From Closterium sp. Naga37s-1 (lineage: Eukaryota; Streptophyta; Zygnematophyceae; Desmidiales; Closteriaceae), in assembly GCA_947471745.1 (NCBI GenBank), contig CANJKZ010000142.1:558001-622000 (forward strand): a DNA stretch of 64,000 nucleotides, read 5' to 3'. Positions within the stretch are counted from its first letter, which is position 1. Each line of letters starts with the position of its first letter. Below, piece after piece: positions 42,585 through 53,395 of this stretch. The notes below the pieces were generated by a model. That model saw only the letters and a program-made list of their open reading frames with translations, made no database searches and was not told the DNA's origin. The position numbers and the translations under genes were made by a program.

Positions 42585-43817
42585 GTGCTGTGCCCCCTCC
42601 ACTATTCCACGGGTGCACTGTCCCTCAGCTGCCCACTCACTGCCTCCCTCGCCACTGTCGCTACTGACGTGACCGCAGCTTCTATTACGACTTCTTTGCA
42701 ATCTCGGGGTAGGAGTGGCAGGAGGGGCGGTCAGGGTGCGGGCGGAGGCGGCGGAGGCGGTGGGGGTGACGTGGCGAATGGCGGCGGCGGGAGTGCAAGG
42801 GCTGGAGGAGCGCCTCGTGCAGCGGCCGGTGACTCCCCTGCTGCAGCTGGTGGAGGTGACGCCCGGGTTCGTCAGCCACCTCTTGGTCTGCCAGCCGTAG
42901 GGGGTGGAGCAGCGGCGTGGTACCTGAATCAGCGACAGCAGCAGCAGCAGCAGCAGCCCCTCCCCTCGCAGCAGCCACAGCAGCAGCAGCGGCAGCAGCA
43001 GGTTTCGGGGCAGGGGTCAGGACAGCGTCTGCTGCAGCGCGGTGTCGTCCACCCTCCCTGCACCTATCACGTTCTGACAGGTGGTCGCCGCGGCCAGCCT
43101 TGTGGCCGCAGCCACCCACCGGGTCAGTGCTTTGCTCAGCTTACTGACACGGTTCGATTGGCCTACGGCGTTGACGGCCCTGCCCCTGACTGGCTTCCCC
43201 TTGTTCATACGTACGGCCCCCCTCTGTGGGGCATGTCGCCTTCTCAGTTGGTTGATCTGTTAGGAACTCCTCATGCTATGTATGCTGTTGTTGACTCTAG
43301 TGCCTCCGACTCTGTTTACTCGAGTGTTGTTAGCTTAGGTGCTAGTCTTGCTGAGGTGCCTGTTGCTAGTGTAGGTACTTGTGTAGACACTAGTCCAGGA
43401 GCTGCTCCGGAGAACGCTTCGCTGTCTTTCACTCTGGACTCCGGAGCTTCGCACTGTTTCTTCCGCGACCGCATGACACTTACCCCGCTTCCTACGCCGG
43501 TCTCTGTAGCACTGGCTGATCCCACTTCGGGACCGGTCACTGCTCGCTACACTACTACGCTTCCGTGCCCGGCTGTTCCCTCCGGTTCTCTGACCGGCTT
43601 CCACGTCCCCTCGTTCTCGAGGAACTTGGTGGGCGTGAGGCCGCTCGTGAGTCAGCACGTGGGTGTGTGGATTGAGCCTTCTGGCGAGACTGCGGTTTGT
43701 GTTGACGGGGACACGTACGCGCCTCTCGCCACCTTTACCGCTGAGCCGGGCTCTGGTCTCTACACACTTCACACTGGCCCCCGAGGGCAGCAGCAGCAGC
43801 AGCAGCACCAGCAGTAG
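42585..43817 (+). pseudogene. Element D nucleocapsid region and protease
   Basis: Gly-rich and Gln-rich stretches, variant zinc knuckle C-x13-C-x3-H-x4-C (PCTYHVLTG...PCGRSHPPGQC), and protease LDSGASHCFFRD near 43436. It ends at TAG 43815-43817 within a CAG run; another TAG follows at 43827 and a frameshift lies before the integrase frame. Confidence 0.84.
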
Positions 43818-43938
43818 CAGCAGCAGTAGCAGTTAGCAGCAGCAGTAGCAGTAGCAGCAGCTACTGCCCCCGACCCCTGTCACTGTCCCCCGTCAGGTTC
43901 CCGCGTCTCACCAGGTTGCCGCGTCTCCTCAGGTTCCA

Positions 43939-46900
43939 GTGTCTGGTCCAGTTGCTGCGTCGTGCTCTTGTCGGACGCTTGCCCACCCCACTGTTTTGTG
44001 GCACCACCGGATGGGGCACCCGTCCATTTTTCGCCTGCGCGCTATGTCTAGTCAGCGTCTTGTCTTAGACCTCCCGCGTGTCTTGCCGTCGTTGCCGCCT
44101 TCGCTTGCGCCACCCTGCGGTCCCTGCGTCGAGGGTTGGCTGCGCGCCACCCCTCAATCCTCCTCCCTTCGTCCGGCCACCGAGCCCTTCGAGACTCTCC
44201 ACTTGGACGTCTGGGGCCCTGCCTCGCGCCCTGGCCCTGAGCGAGAGAGTTTCTTTCTCGTGGTCGTTGACGACTACTCCCTCTACACCACAGTGTTCCC
44301 CCTGGCGAAGAAGTCCGACGTGACTTCTACGCTGATCCGGTGGTTGCTTACCACTGCGAACACTCGTGGTCGTCGTGTCAGCTGTCTTCACTCCGACCGC
44401 GGGGGTGAGTTTCGCTCTGGCGTTCTCGCTGGATTCTGTCGCGAGCAGGGCATTCGTCAGTCCTGGATGCTTCCAGAGTCCCCACAGCAGAATGGGGTTG
44501 CTGAGCGCCGCATAGGCTTGGTCATGGAGATTGCCCGCACCTCCTTGACTCACGCCCGTGCCCCCCGTTTTCTGTGGCCCTACGTGGTTCGGTACGCCGC
44601 TCACCAGCTGAATCTTTGGCCCCGTGTCTCTCGGCCAGAGGTTTCACCGACCAGTCTTTGGACCGGGTCCCCTGGTGCTGCGTCACGTTTTCGTGTCTGG
44701 GGTTGCTTGGCACTTGTTCGCGACACCTCCGCGGACAAGATCTCGCCTCGCGCTGTTCCCTACATGTTCCTTGGTTTCCCTGAGGACTCCTCTGACTACA
44801 CCTTTTACCGCCCTCCCCTTCACCGGTTCTTTGACTCTCGTGACGTCCGTTTCGACGAGTCCGTCCCCTACTACGTCAGGTACCCCTGTCGAGGTCTCCC
44901 GGTTCCTCCTCCCCCTCTCTTCCTGACTTCAGCTCCCCCTCTTGCTCCCCCGGTACAGCCTCCCCCCCCTGGTCCCGCCCCGTCAGGTGTGTCCCACGCT
45001 ACCCTTCCCCCCTCGGTAGTCCCTTAGGTGCAGCCTCCTTCCCCGCAGTCCTCCTCCCAGCCTACAGCAGACCCTGCGGGAGCCGGTTTTCGTGGTGAGG
45101 ACCCTGGAGGTGCTAGCTCTAGAGGTGCTGGAGTTGGAGCAGAGAGCGTACCTGTGCGAGGTCCTGGTTCTGGGGGTGCTGGAGTTGGAGCTGAGCCCGT
45201 GACTGCAGGAGACTCTAGTCTTCGGGGAGCTGGTGTTAGTGGAGCTGTCCCTGGGGGTGCTACGACTGCGGGTGCACCCTCTGCTGGACCTGGAGAGACT
45301 GGGACGGACCCTGTTATTTCTGGTGGTGCTGGCTCTGGGGGTGGTGTGACTGGTTCTTTGGAGAGCGGTCCTGGGGCTACCACCGCTCCGGACACTACTC
45401 CTCCCCCCCACCCCTACCCGACCCGGCCCCAGGCCCGTGTACGCCGTGCCCGTGAGGAGCAGCTGGAGGTGGAGCGAGAGGAGAGAGAGTTGGAGCGGCA
45501 GCAGCTGGAGCTACAGCGGTTGGAGGAGCAGCAGCAGTAGCAGCCGCAGCAGCAGGAGCAGCAGCAGCCGCCGCAGCTGGAGGAGCAGCGGTCGCAGCCG
45601 CAGCAAGAGCAGCAGCAGCAGCCACCTCCTCCTCCTGTCTCTGGTCTTCGGACCCTTGGTCTCCCCTCTCCCTCTCCTCCCTCCTCCCCCTCTCCTCCTG
45701 TCTCTGGTCCTCCGCTTCCTCCTCTTGACCCCTCCCCAGCTGTTTTCCCTCCTCCTCTGCCCCCGTTGTCCCCTCCTCTTTCTCACACTTGGTCTTCGCG
45801 TCGCTCTCCTCATGCTCGTCCCTCGTCTCTTGTTCCCTTCACTGACCTTCGTACTGCCCTGTTCCGTTCTAGTCCGCCTCGTTCGTCTCCTTCTGTACTT
45901 CCTTCTCCTCCTGAGTCGGCTCTCACTGCTTCCCTCTCTACTCCTGTCACAGACTACTACCGCACGTACCGTCCTGTTCTCTCTCGTGTTCTCGCCTCTC
46001 TTGTTACCGACCCACGTGCTTCTCTGTCCTCTGGCTCCGCTCTTACTGCCGCAGTCACTGAGTTTGCCTCTACTCGCCGCCTTGACTACGCCACCAGTCT
46101 TGTGGCTGCTCCTCCTACCAGTCCTCTGGCCATCGGGGGTGAGTCTGCCCTTGGCTGTGACGCCCTAGAGGACATGCAGTTTGAGCTAGAGTTCATGGCA
46201 GCCGCTTCCCCTCATCTCTGTGCCATGCTGCTCGCCCCTGAGGGAGACCTCGACGCCCTTGACATACCGACTCCTCGCACTTACGCTGAGGCAGTGTCAG
46301 GCCTTGGGCCTCTCAGTGGAGAGCTGCCATGGACTCAGAGATGGCCTCCTACAGATCCACAGGCACTTACGTCGACGAGGTTCCCCCCCCTGGGGCGAAC
46401 AGTCGATGGCATGTGGATCTTCAGGGTGAAGCGGCCACCGGGATCTCCTCCGGTCTTCAAGGCGCGCTATGTGGCTAGAGGTTTCAGTCAGCGCGAGGGA
46501 GTTGACTTCTTTCAGACCTTCGCGCCTACCCCGAAGATGACCACTCTTCGGGTGTTACTGCACGTAGCAGCACAGAGAGACTACGAGTTACACTCTCTCG
46601 ACTTCTCTACTGCTTTCCTTCAGGGTAGCCTACACGAGGAGGTCTAGCTGTGTCATCCCTCTGCCTTCACTGGCACTTTCCCTCCTGGGACCCAGTGGAG
46701 GCTGAGGCGACCGGTCTACGGTTTCCGTCAGGCTCCTCGCGAGTGGCACGACACCCTTCGTTCTACCCTGTCTGACCTCGGTTTCCAGCCGTCTTCTGCC
46801 GACCCATCGCTGTTTGTTCGGCGTGGCTCCACACCGTTCTTTGTACTGGTCTACGTCGACGACCTGGTTTTCGCCACTGGTGACAGGGTTGCTTTGGCTG

Positions 46901-47313
46901 ACGTGAAGCGCGAACTGCAGAAGAGACACATGTGCACTGACCTTGGTGAGCTGCGCCACTACCTTGGCCTGCAGATCACCAGGGACAGAGCCGCTCGCAC
47001 CATTACCCTCTCACAGTCACACATGGTGCAGCAGGTCCTTCAGCAGTTCGAGCTTCAGCACTCCACACTACAGCGCACACCTCTTGCTGTTGACCACAGA
47101 CTCATTGGACCCTTCCCTGACGAGCCGTTTGAGCCTAGTGGTCCTTACGTAGAGGTTGTGGGCTGCCTCATGTACCTGATGACTTGTACTTGCCCGGGCC
47201 TCGCCTTCCCTCTCAGCATCCTTGCTCGCTTTGTTGCGCCAGGGAGACACCGTCCAGTTCACTGGACAGCTGCTGTGAGGGTGGCGAAGTACAACAGACT
47301 GCTGGTCTTGTGA
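43939..47313 (+). pseudogene. Element D integrase and reverse transcriptase
   Basis: One frame from the pre-integrase HHRMGHPS through integrase (LDVWGPA, HSDRGGEF, NGVAERR), linker, and reverse transcriptase with YVDDLVFA (about 46851), the connection region GCLMYLMTCTCPGLAF and a premature end at 47311-47313 before RNase H. It is broken by exactly three in-frame stops, all TAG (45025, 45538 and 46645), at sites where relatives have Gln, Gln and Trp. Confidence 0.87.
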
Positions 47314-47362
47314 CCGTATGTTGTTGGTTTGCTTGACACCCCTCACTTAGGCTATGGGGGTG

Positions 47363-47470
47363 TGTCAGACGTTATAGTCTTAGTGATGTGTGTCATATGG
47401 GGTACAATAGTTAGGGTTAGGTTTATGTACCCCAACCAACCTTAGTAAAACCATCCTTCTATTCTTGACA
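47363..47470 (+). repeat. 3' LTR of element D
   Basis: 108 bp, one difference (T to G at base 9) from the 5' LTR; preceded by the polypurine tract TATGGGGGTG. Confidence 0.94.
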
Positions 47471-47475
47471 GTGAT

Positions 47476-47859
47476 CCACGGGGAGATGGGGAAGGGAAGG
47501 GAGGAGGGTATGGACGTGGTCGTTAAGGGGGGTAAGGGGAGGGGGGGGGTGGAGTGTTGGAGTTTGTGGAGGGGTTGGGAAGGAAGAACATGAGCAGGTG
47601 GGCGTGCAGGGCAGGGGAAGGGGAGGGAAAAAGGAAAGGGAAGGGGGGGGGTTAGGGGGGGGGAAAACAATGAGCTCGTTTTTCGCCTGCCATGTGGTTC
47701 TTGCTGCATGTCCCGTATGAAACCTCGTTACCCATGCCTCATAACCCCCACCCCACTACCCGTGCCCATGCCCCATGTCACATACCCCGTGACCAGTGCC
47801 CCATGGCCAATGCCTCAATATCTGATGCTTCACGCACATGTCCCCATGCCACCCGGCAG
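47476..47859. other. G-rich tail of gypsy-1 passing into LRR-kinase upstream sequence
   Basis: Purine-rich tract (47480-47665) with long G runs, then CCATGxCxCAT-type repeats (47700-47850). The first part continues the gypsy-1 frame for only about 16 codons. I recognise no 3' LTR and no coding exon. Confidence 0.45.
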
Positions 47860-48039
47860 GCACATATCAGAGCAGCCTCTGGACTGCCCCTTGCCTGATG
47901 TCATGGGCAACCTCACAGCCCTCACCAATATGTATGCCATGCTGCTCCAGTCGCTGCTGTGCTGTGTGAGAAAACGAGAAGTGGAACCGATAGTTGCATT
48001 AGGAAACATGCGGGTATACATAGTTGAGATAGGATGGGA

Positions 48040-48260
48040 GGTATGGTTGGGAACCTTGACAACATTATTGGCCCCCACCAATAAGTTGGGTTGAGGAGTT
48101 ATTGGGGGGACCAATAATGTTGACCAAAGTGGGTCAACCTTATTGGGGGGGCCAATAATCTCCCAACCCAACCTTGAGGGCCCAATAATTGGGCCAATGT
48201 TGGGTTCCAACCTCAAACTAGGGTTAACCCTAGTTGTGCACCCAAACTAAGTTTGGGTGC
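48040..48260. repeat. Chain of perfect hairpins, cluster 1
   Basis: Successive inverted repeats in LRR intron 1: CCAATAATGTTGACC with a one-mismatch partner (about 48108-48143), GGCCCAATAATTGGGCC (48179-48195), the 20-bp palindrome AACTAGGGTTAACCCTAGTT (48216-48235), and GCACCCAAAC-TAA-GTTTGGGTGC (48238-48260). Confidence 0.8.
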
Positions 48261-48797
48261 CTATCTCTACCCAAAGCATATAGGATAGATGTAGGCTACA
48301 ATGAAGATGATAATCTGACATGCTGTTCCACGCCATGCCATGCCATCACATGGATGTCAGAGTCAGTCCTTCGGCATACCTGCATCACATGACCTCCCCT
48401 CCCTTGCTCCCTGCCCCCACCCACCATCCACGCATCTCAGCCTTCTCACAAAGACTAACCTCTCTGGCTCCATCCCACGCTTCTTCTCCCGCCTAACGCT
48501 CTTGGAGCAACTGTGAGTGCGATCCATGGCAGGACAGGACATGACAGTGACATGCCTTTTAACACCTCGATCGCTATATGTCCCGCCGATTGCTCTTCAA
48601 TGCTCTTCTGTGCTTCCTTTGTCATGTGAGCTGTGGTTGGTGCGCTTCCCTTCGTGCTTCTGCTATCGCACATGTGCACTGGGCCGCCTTGGTGGCATGC
48701 TGTGTTGAGTGGTGCCTTGTGCCTCGTGCCTTGTGCCTCGTGCTTTGTGCCTCGTGCCTCGTGCCTCTTGCCTTTTACCTCTAGCCTTTTACCTCTT

Positions 48798-48880
48798 GCC
48801 TCATGTCTCTTGCCTCATGTCTCTTGCCTCATGTCTCTTGCCTCATGTCTCTTGCCTCATGTCTCTTGCCTTTTACCTCT
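48798..48880. repeat. 14-bp CT-rich tandem repeat
   Basis: Repeats of ttgcctcatgtctc, flanked upstream by CCTCGTGCCTTGTG-type repeats (48716-48790), in LRR intron 2. Confidence 0.85.
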
Positions 48881-49227
48881 TGCCTTTTACCTTTTGCCTC
48901 TTTCCTCTTCCTGCTTGCCGCTTGGGTGGTGACAGGGATCTGAGTTACAACACTCGAATCAAAGGGTCTATTCCCTAGGCATTGTCAAGCCTCAAGAACC
49001 TTCAACTACTGTGTGCCACTCCTCATCCTTGCTTCCCATTCTCAATGCACCACATTCTTGTTGCAACGCCTCTCCACTGCGCACTACGTTTCAGTAACAG
49101 GCTTCCCTGTTGCGGAGCGCCTTGCTGGGCATCGTATCATCGCATCACATTGAGCTGCTGCACTGCCTAGCTTGAGTCTTGAGATGCATAGAGTGAGCGA
49201 AAGGCCACAACACCACTTCTCTGCATT

Positions 49228-49410
49228 GCTTGCATGCATGTGTATGCATGCGTGTGTGCATGCGTGTGTGTGCGTGTGTGTGCGTATGTGTGCATGCGTG
49301 TGTGTGCGTGTGAGCATGCGTGTATGTATATGTGCGTGCATGCGTGCGTGTGCATGTGTGAGTGTGTGCGTGTGTGCATGCGTGTGCATGTGCGTGTGTG
49401 TGCGTGTATT
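49228..49410. repeat. (GT/GCAT)n microsatellite
   Basis: TG-rich tract with interspersed TGCATGCG units in the large LRR intron 3. Confidence 0.92.
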
Positions 49411-49559
49411 CAAGCAGAAATTTGCGCTCCATGGATCTAGCAGGAGCTTTTCCATCATGGCTATCTGTGAAGATTGTAAAGTGAATCATTAGCTTGATTA
49501 GAAAAGGAGAGAGCATACATAGGATGCAAGAAGAGCTTGGAATGGAAGGGGAGGGAGGT

Positions 49560-49852
49560 GTTGCTTGGGGGAGTAGGCCAACCTATGGCCCATTGGGGTA
49601 GGATGGCCACATTTGGAGAGTGGGGCAACCTATGGCCCATTGGGGTAAGTTGGCAACACTTGGGGAAGTGTTGCCAACCAATGGCCCATTGGGTTGGGTT
49701 GGCAACATCCCAAAGTGTTGCCAACTTTAGGGAACAATGGGTGCATTTGGGGGCTCCACCACAATTGGGTTGGATTGGCACCCCAAAGTGCAAGACTACA
49801 CCCAAAGTTGGGTGTTGTCCCAACCCAACTGTACACCACACTTGGTGTACAG
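49560..49852. repeat. Chain of perfect hairpins, cluster 2
   Basis: In LRR intron 3: GTTGGCAACACTT-GGGG-AAGTGTTGCCAAC (49649-49678, 13-bp arms), GTTGGCAACA...TGTTGCCAAC (49698-49725), ACACCCAA-AG-TTGGGTGT (49798-49815), CTGTACACCA-CACT-TGGTGTACAG (49829-49852), plus three CCTATGG/CCAATGG-CCCATTGG palindromic units. Confidence 0.82.
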
Positions 49853-50084
49853 TCACAAGTACTTTAGCATGCTATATATATTTCTAACACTATCAGGTCT
49901 CAGCACAATATTCAGCATGTGCGCTTCCCTCCTTCCTCCTCCTCTTCCACACCTGATAATCCCTTGCACGCCTGATTACCTCCTTCCGCCCCTGCTCATC
50001 CCCTTCCACCCTTGCTCATACCCGTGTATCTGTGGTGGCACTTTACCTCCCAACCCTTGCTTGGCATGCATGCATGTGCATGCA

Positions 50085-50210
50085 AGCACGCACACACATT
50101 CCCTCCCACCACATGCACAAACATGCACATACACTACCACATGCACTCACCCTCCCCGCCACGCACACCGCTACATCCACACACTCACACACGCACACAC
50201 GCATAACGTC

Positions 50211-50243
<33 letters not shown>

Positions 50244-50254
50244 ACACACATACA

Positions 50255-50295
<41 letters not shown>

Positions 50296-50586
50296 ACACA
50301 CACACACACACGCACACACACACGCACACGCACACGCACACGCACGCACGCACACGCACGCACGCACACACACGCACGCACACACACGCACAAACGCACA
50401 CGCACAAACGCACACGCACGCACACGCACGCACACGCACGCACACGCACGCACACACACGCACCCACACGCACCCACACGCACGCACACGCACGCACACG
50501 CACGCACACGCACGCACACGCACGCACACGCACGCACGCACGCACGCACGCACGCACCCACACACGCACGCACGCACGCATGCGCA
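50085..50586. repeat. 0.5-kb (CA)n/(CGCA)n microsatellite
   Basis: Nearly uninterrupted CA then CGCACA tract in LRR intron 3; the largest microsatellite in the window. All long His/Thr or Cys/Val frames here are repeat artefacts. Confidence 0.95.
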
Positions 50587-51907
50587 CACAATTTCACACA
50601 CGCGCACTCACTAGCGCACATTCCCTGCATACCCAGCATGCACAAACCACGCCCTTCCCCACTCTACTTGTTAACAACTCCATTAAAATACCTCCCCAAG
50701 GCCAAGCGTGCCATGTGTTGCTCTCATTTCAGCTATTTCCAGCCTGCATGCATATACCATGCCTGTACTGCTCTGCCCTAAGCCTGGTGCATGCCTGCCT
50801 GCTTCCCTTCTCGCCTGCCTGCCTGCCCTCCCTGCATGTGTGCGTGTCCTGCCCTGCGCCTGGTGCTGTGCAGAAGCCTGGTGGGTAATCGACTGAACGG
50901 ATCCATCCCGGTATCAATCGGCAGCGCCGTCAACCTCGAGGGCTTGTAAACCCCTTCTCCCTACCTGTGCTTCGCCCATGCCATGCCTTGTAACTTACGT
51001 GCCAGTGCACATCTGCTGCATGGCACTCTTACATACAAGTAACCATTTGCATGAAACCTGCTGTGACCTTCCCGCTGGACTTGTACCCATCTGCATGACA
51101 CGTTTGCTATCACCTGCCAACTTCCCCCTCTTTTTCCTTCTGTCTACCATTTACGCATCTATGCACCCCCATGCACCCATACACCCACGCACCCATGCAC
51201 CACACACGCACACACACACACACACACACACTCACTCACTCACTCTCACACAGCTGGGTGTGACAGAAGCAGTTCAGAGGCGCCATCCCTGAGTCCATTG
51301 GGAGCCTCACCGGTTTGAGTGATTTGTGAGCATAAGGTTCACTCTGCCCTTTTACCATATTCTAAGTCGGCAATAGCCAAGGGCTAGTGCTTATTGTGTT
51401 CTCGCGATTCCAACAACAGTTTGTTGCTTCTGACCAGGAGAACAATGTTCTCAGCGCTGCTGCAAGTCGTAATTACAAACTTCGGCAAAATATAATAATT
51501 CTCAGAAGTACATTTTACACAATGAAATACAAACGGATTCATAGTCCGCATTACCTTGTCCTGTCAAAGTCCATCCATCGACGTCCTATCATGCACTGCT
51601 CTTGAACCCATCATATCATATCATAGTCCACCAGCTGCTTTTAGAGGCGCCTATATATATATGCATGTTTATATTTTATATATATATAACACATATATAA
51701 ACGCAGTAGTCGATCATCGTAAGCCCATCATCGTCCCTGAGCTTGCAGATTGTCCCTGATAATCCCCCTAGGATATCTTACTCAAGGAATGAGGTTCACT
51801 TCACTGCGATGGGGTTTGAAAGCCTTGCGAGTCGATTCAGTAGTCGATTCAGGAAGATGGTAATGTTTCAACCCTGTGCTGTAATTCTGCCACACTGCTG
51901 GAGGTAT

Positions 51908-52025
51908 AACATGGTCTGGTGCGTTGTGTTGTGGTGTGGTGTGGTGTGGTGTAATGTGGTGTGGTGCGTTGTTGTGTGGTGTGGTGTGGTGTGGTGTGGT
52001 GTGATGTGGTGTGTTGTGTGGTGTA
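51908..52025. repeat. GTGTG/GTGGT pentanucleotide repeat
   Basis: GGTGT-type units with occasional interruptions in LRR intron 5. Confidence 0.85.
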
Positions 52026-52380
52026 ACCCGGTGTTATGTGCTCCCATGTGCTGGTGGTTCGCGTGTGGTGCAGGGAACTATACAACAACAGGTTCACAGG
52101 CAGCATACCGCAAGGCATAGGCAACATGTTGAACATCACGTCACTGTGAGTGAGGGAGCCCACCGTGCATGCATAGACTGAATTTACCACCAGTAGCTAC
52201 CTTTTGGATTTTGTTTTGTGGGTTTTTCATATTTCATTTTTTCTTGCGCCATTCTCGCAATTACGGCCACAATCCCATGCCACATTACCAGCCAACTCTG
52301 AAAGGCATTGGACCCAACAACTACTGTGACCATGTGAGATCACCCCTGCCCCGTTACCCTTGCCATGTCAAAATCCGCAT

Positions 52381-52470
52381 GTCATATTCCCCATGCCACA
52401 TTTCCCATGCCACATTCCCCATGCCACATTCCCCATGCCACATTTCCCATGCCACATTTCCCATGCCACA
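52381..52470. repeat. 15-bp tandem repeat (ATGCCACATTYCCC type)
   Basis: About six copies of catgccacattccc variants in LRR intron 6, just before the last LRR exon. Confidence 0.88.
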
Positions 52471-53395
52471 TCGGCAGCAACTTGGCAGACAACTACTTGA
52501 CGGGCTCCATACCCAGCAACCTCTCTCGTCTCTCCAGGCTCGAAACTCTGTGAGCGGGAGCATTACCAGCCAACTCTGTAAGGCATTGGATCGGAGGATG
52601 GGTGCCAGTGTCAACGCTGCCAATGAACGTGTGTATGGGTGTTTGGGAGGATGGGTGCATCGGAGGGTGCTGCAAGCGAAATTTGGAAGGGAAAGAGATA
52701 GGCTGGCTGGATGGATTGGTGCAGCGGGGTGCAATGCAGCATTGCATCGACTTGTAGCAAAACAAAACAAAACAAAGCCACACACACACGAATAATGAAA
52801 CAAGAAAACACATTGAGGTTGTGGTGCTTGCCCTCCTTGACCCCTCCAGGTGACCCAGATGTCCACCAAACACCACCCCAACTTGGTGCGGCTGCTGGGG
52901 TTCGCAGTGGGAGGCGATGTGCTCACACGCGTGGAGAACGTGCTGGTCTACGAGTTCATTCCCAACGGCGACCTGGAGAGGTGGTTGGGCCCAGGTTGGT
53001 GTGGAGAACGTGTTGGCCTAGGAGTTCATTCCCAATGGGGACCTCAGTGTTGTTTATTCTGGTGGTTTGTTGTTGAATGCACATGTGCATGCCTGGAGCC
53101 GACACCACCTCCCTCTTCTTCAACTCCCGGCCTCTCTTAGCCTTTCAGGATGCTTCCAGAATCATTTTTCAATTGTCTTCCTGCAATGCTTCCAGAATTC
53201 ACTTTTCCTCTTGTCGCCTGTCTCGTATCCGCCATCTGCCTGCCCCTTCCCCCAGACGCGCCCACGCCGCTGACCCTACAGCAGCGGCTGGACATTCTGG
53301 TGGGGGCAGCGTATGGGCTGGAGTATTTGCACATGTTTGGCATCGTGCATCGCGACATCAAGCCTGCCAACATCCTGCTTGATAACAACATGCAG

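Larger units (their letters stand above)
40696..47470 (+). mobile_element. Ty1/copia element D
   Basis: 6.8 kb, inserted in the gypsy-1 tail with the duplication GTGAT (40691-40695, 47471-47475). The 108-bp LTRs differ by one base. It contains gag, protease, integrase and reverse transcriptase with YVDD, but RNase H is deleted between about 47280 and the 3' LTR. Its gag is interrupted by a TRIM. Confidence 0.92.
14794..47600 (+). mobile_element. Ty3/gypsy element gypsy-1, split by three copia insertions
   Basis: Four segments, 14794-15226, 30744-30902, 38084-40695 and 47471 to about 47600, join into one protease-reverse transcriptase-RNase H-integrase reading path (gypsy order) once elements 3, F and D and one copy of each target duplication are removed. 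The gag region and 5' LTR are missing left of 14793, and no 3' LTR is recognised. Several stop codons show it is an old copy. The right end is uncertain because the sequence degenerates into G-rich tracts. Confidence 0.85.
47860..53395 (+). pseudogene. Leucine-rich-repeat receptor-like kinase, decayed
   Basis: Seven LRR exons, each with an AG acceptor and a GT donor and each one repeat long: 47860-47931, 48441-48512, 48936-49010, 50874-50945, 51254-51325, 52074-52145 and 52478-52549 (72 nt each, third 75 nt), all phase 2 to phase 2. Repeats read like NNRFTGSIPQGIGN and DNYLTGSIPSNLSRL. Two kinase exons follow: 52850-52994 (HHPNLVRLLGFAV, VLVYEFIPNGDLERWL) and 53256-53395 ([17 protein letters not shown]). 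The gene is broken: TAG in repeat 3 (48976), TGA in repeat 5 (51261), and no membrane segment, Gly-rich loop or VAxK lysine exon between repeat 7 and the first kinase exon (phases do not match). No DFG exon is found after 53395. The 5' end is also missing. Confidence 0.85.

Noticed and set aside
47471..47600. Chromodomain at the gypsy-1 C-terminus
   Set aside because: A frame with VVVK...W-like spacing exists, but the in-frame continuation hits a stop after about 16 codons and the tract is low-complexity.
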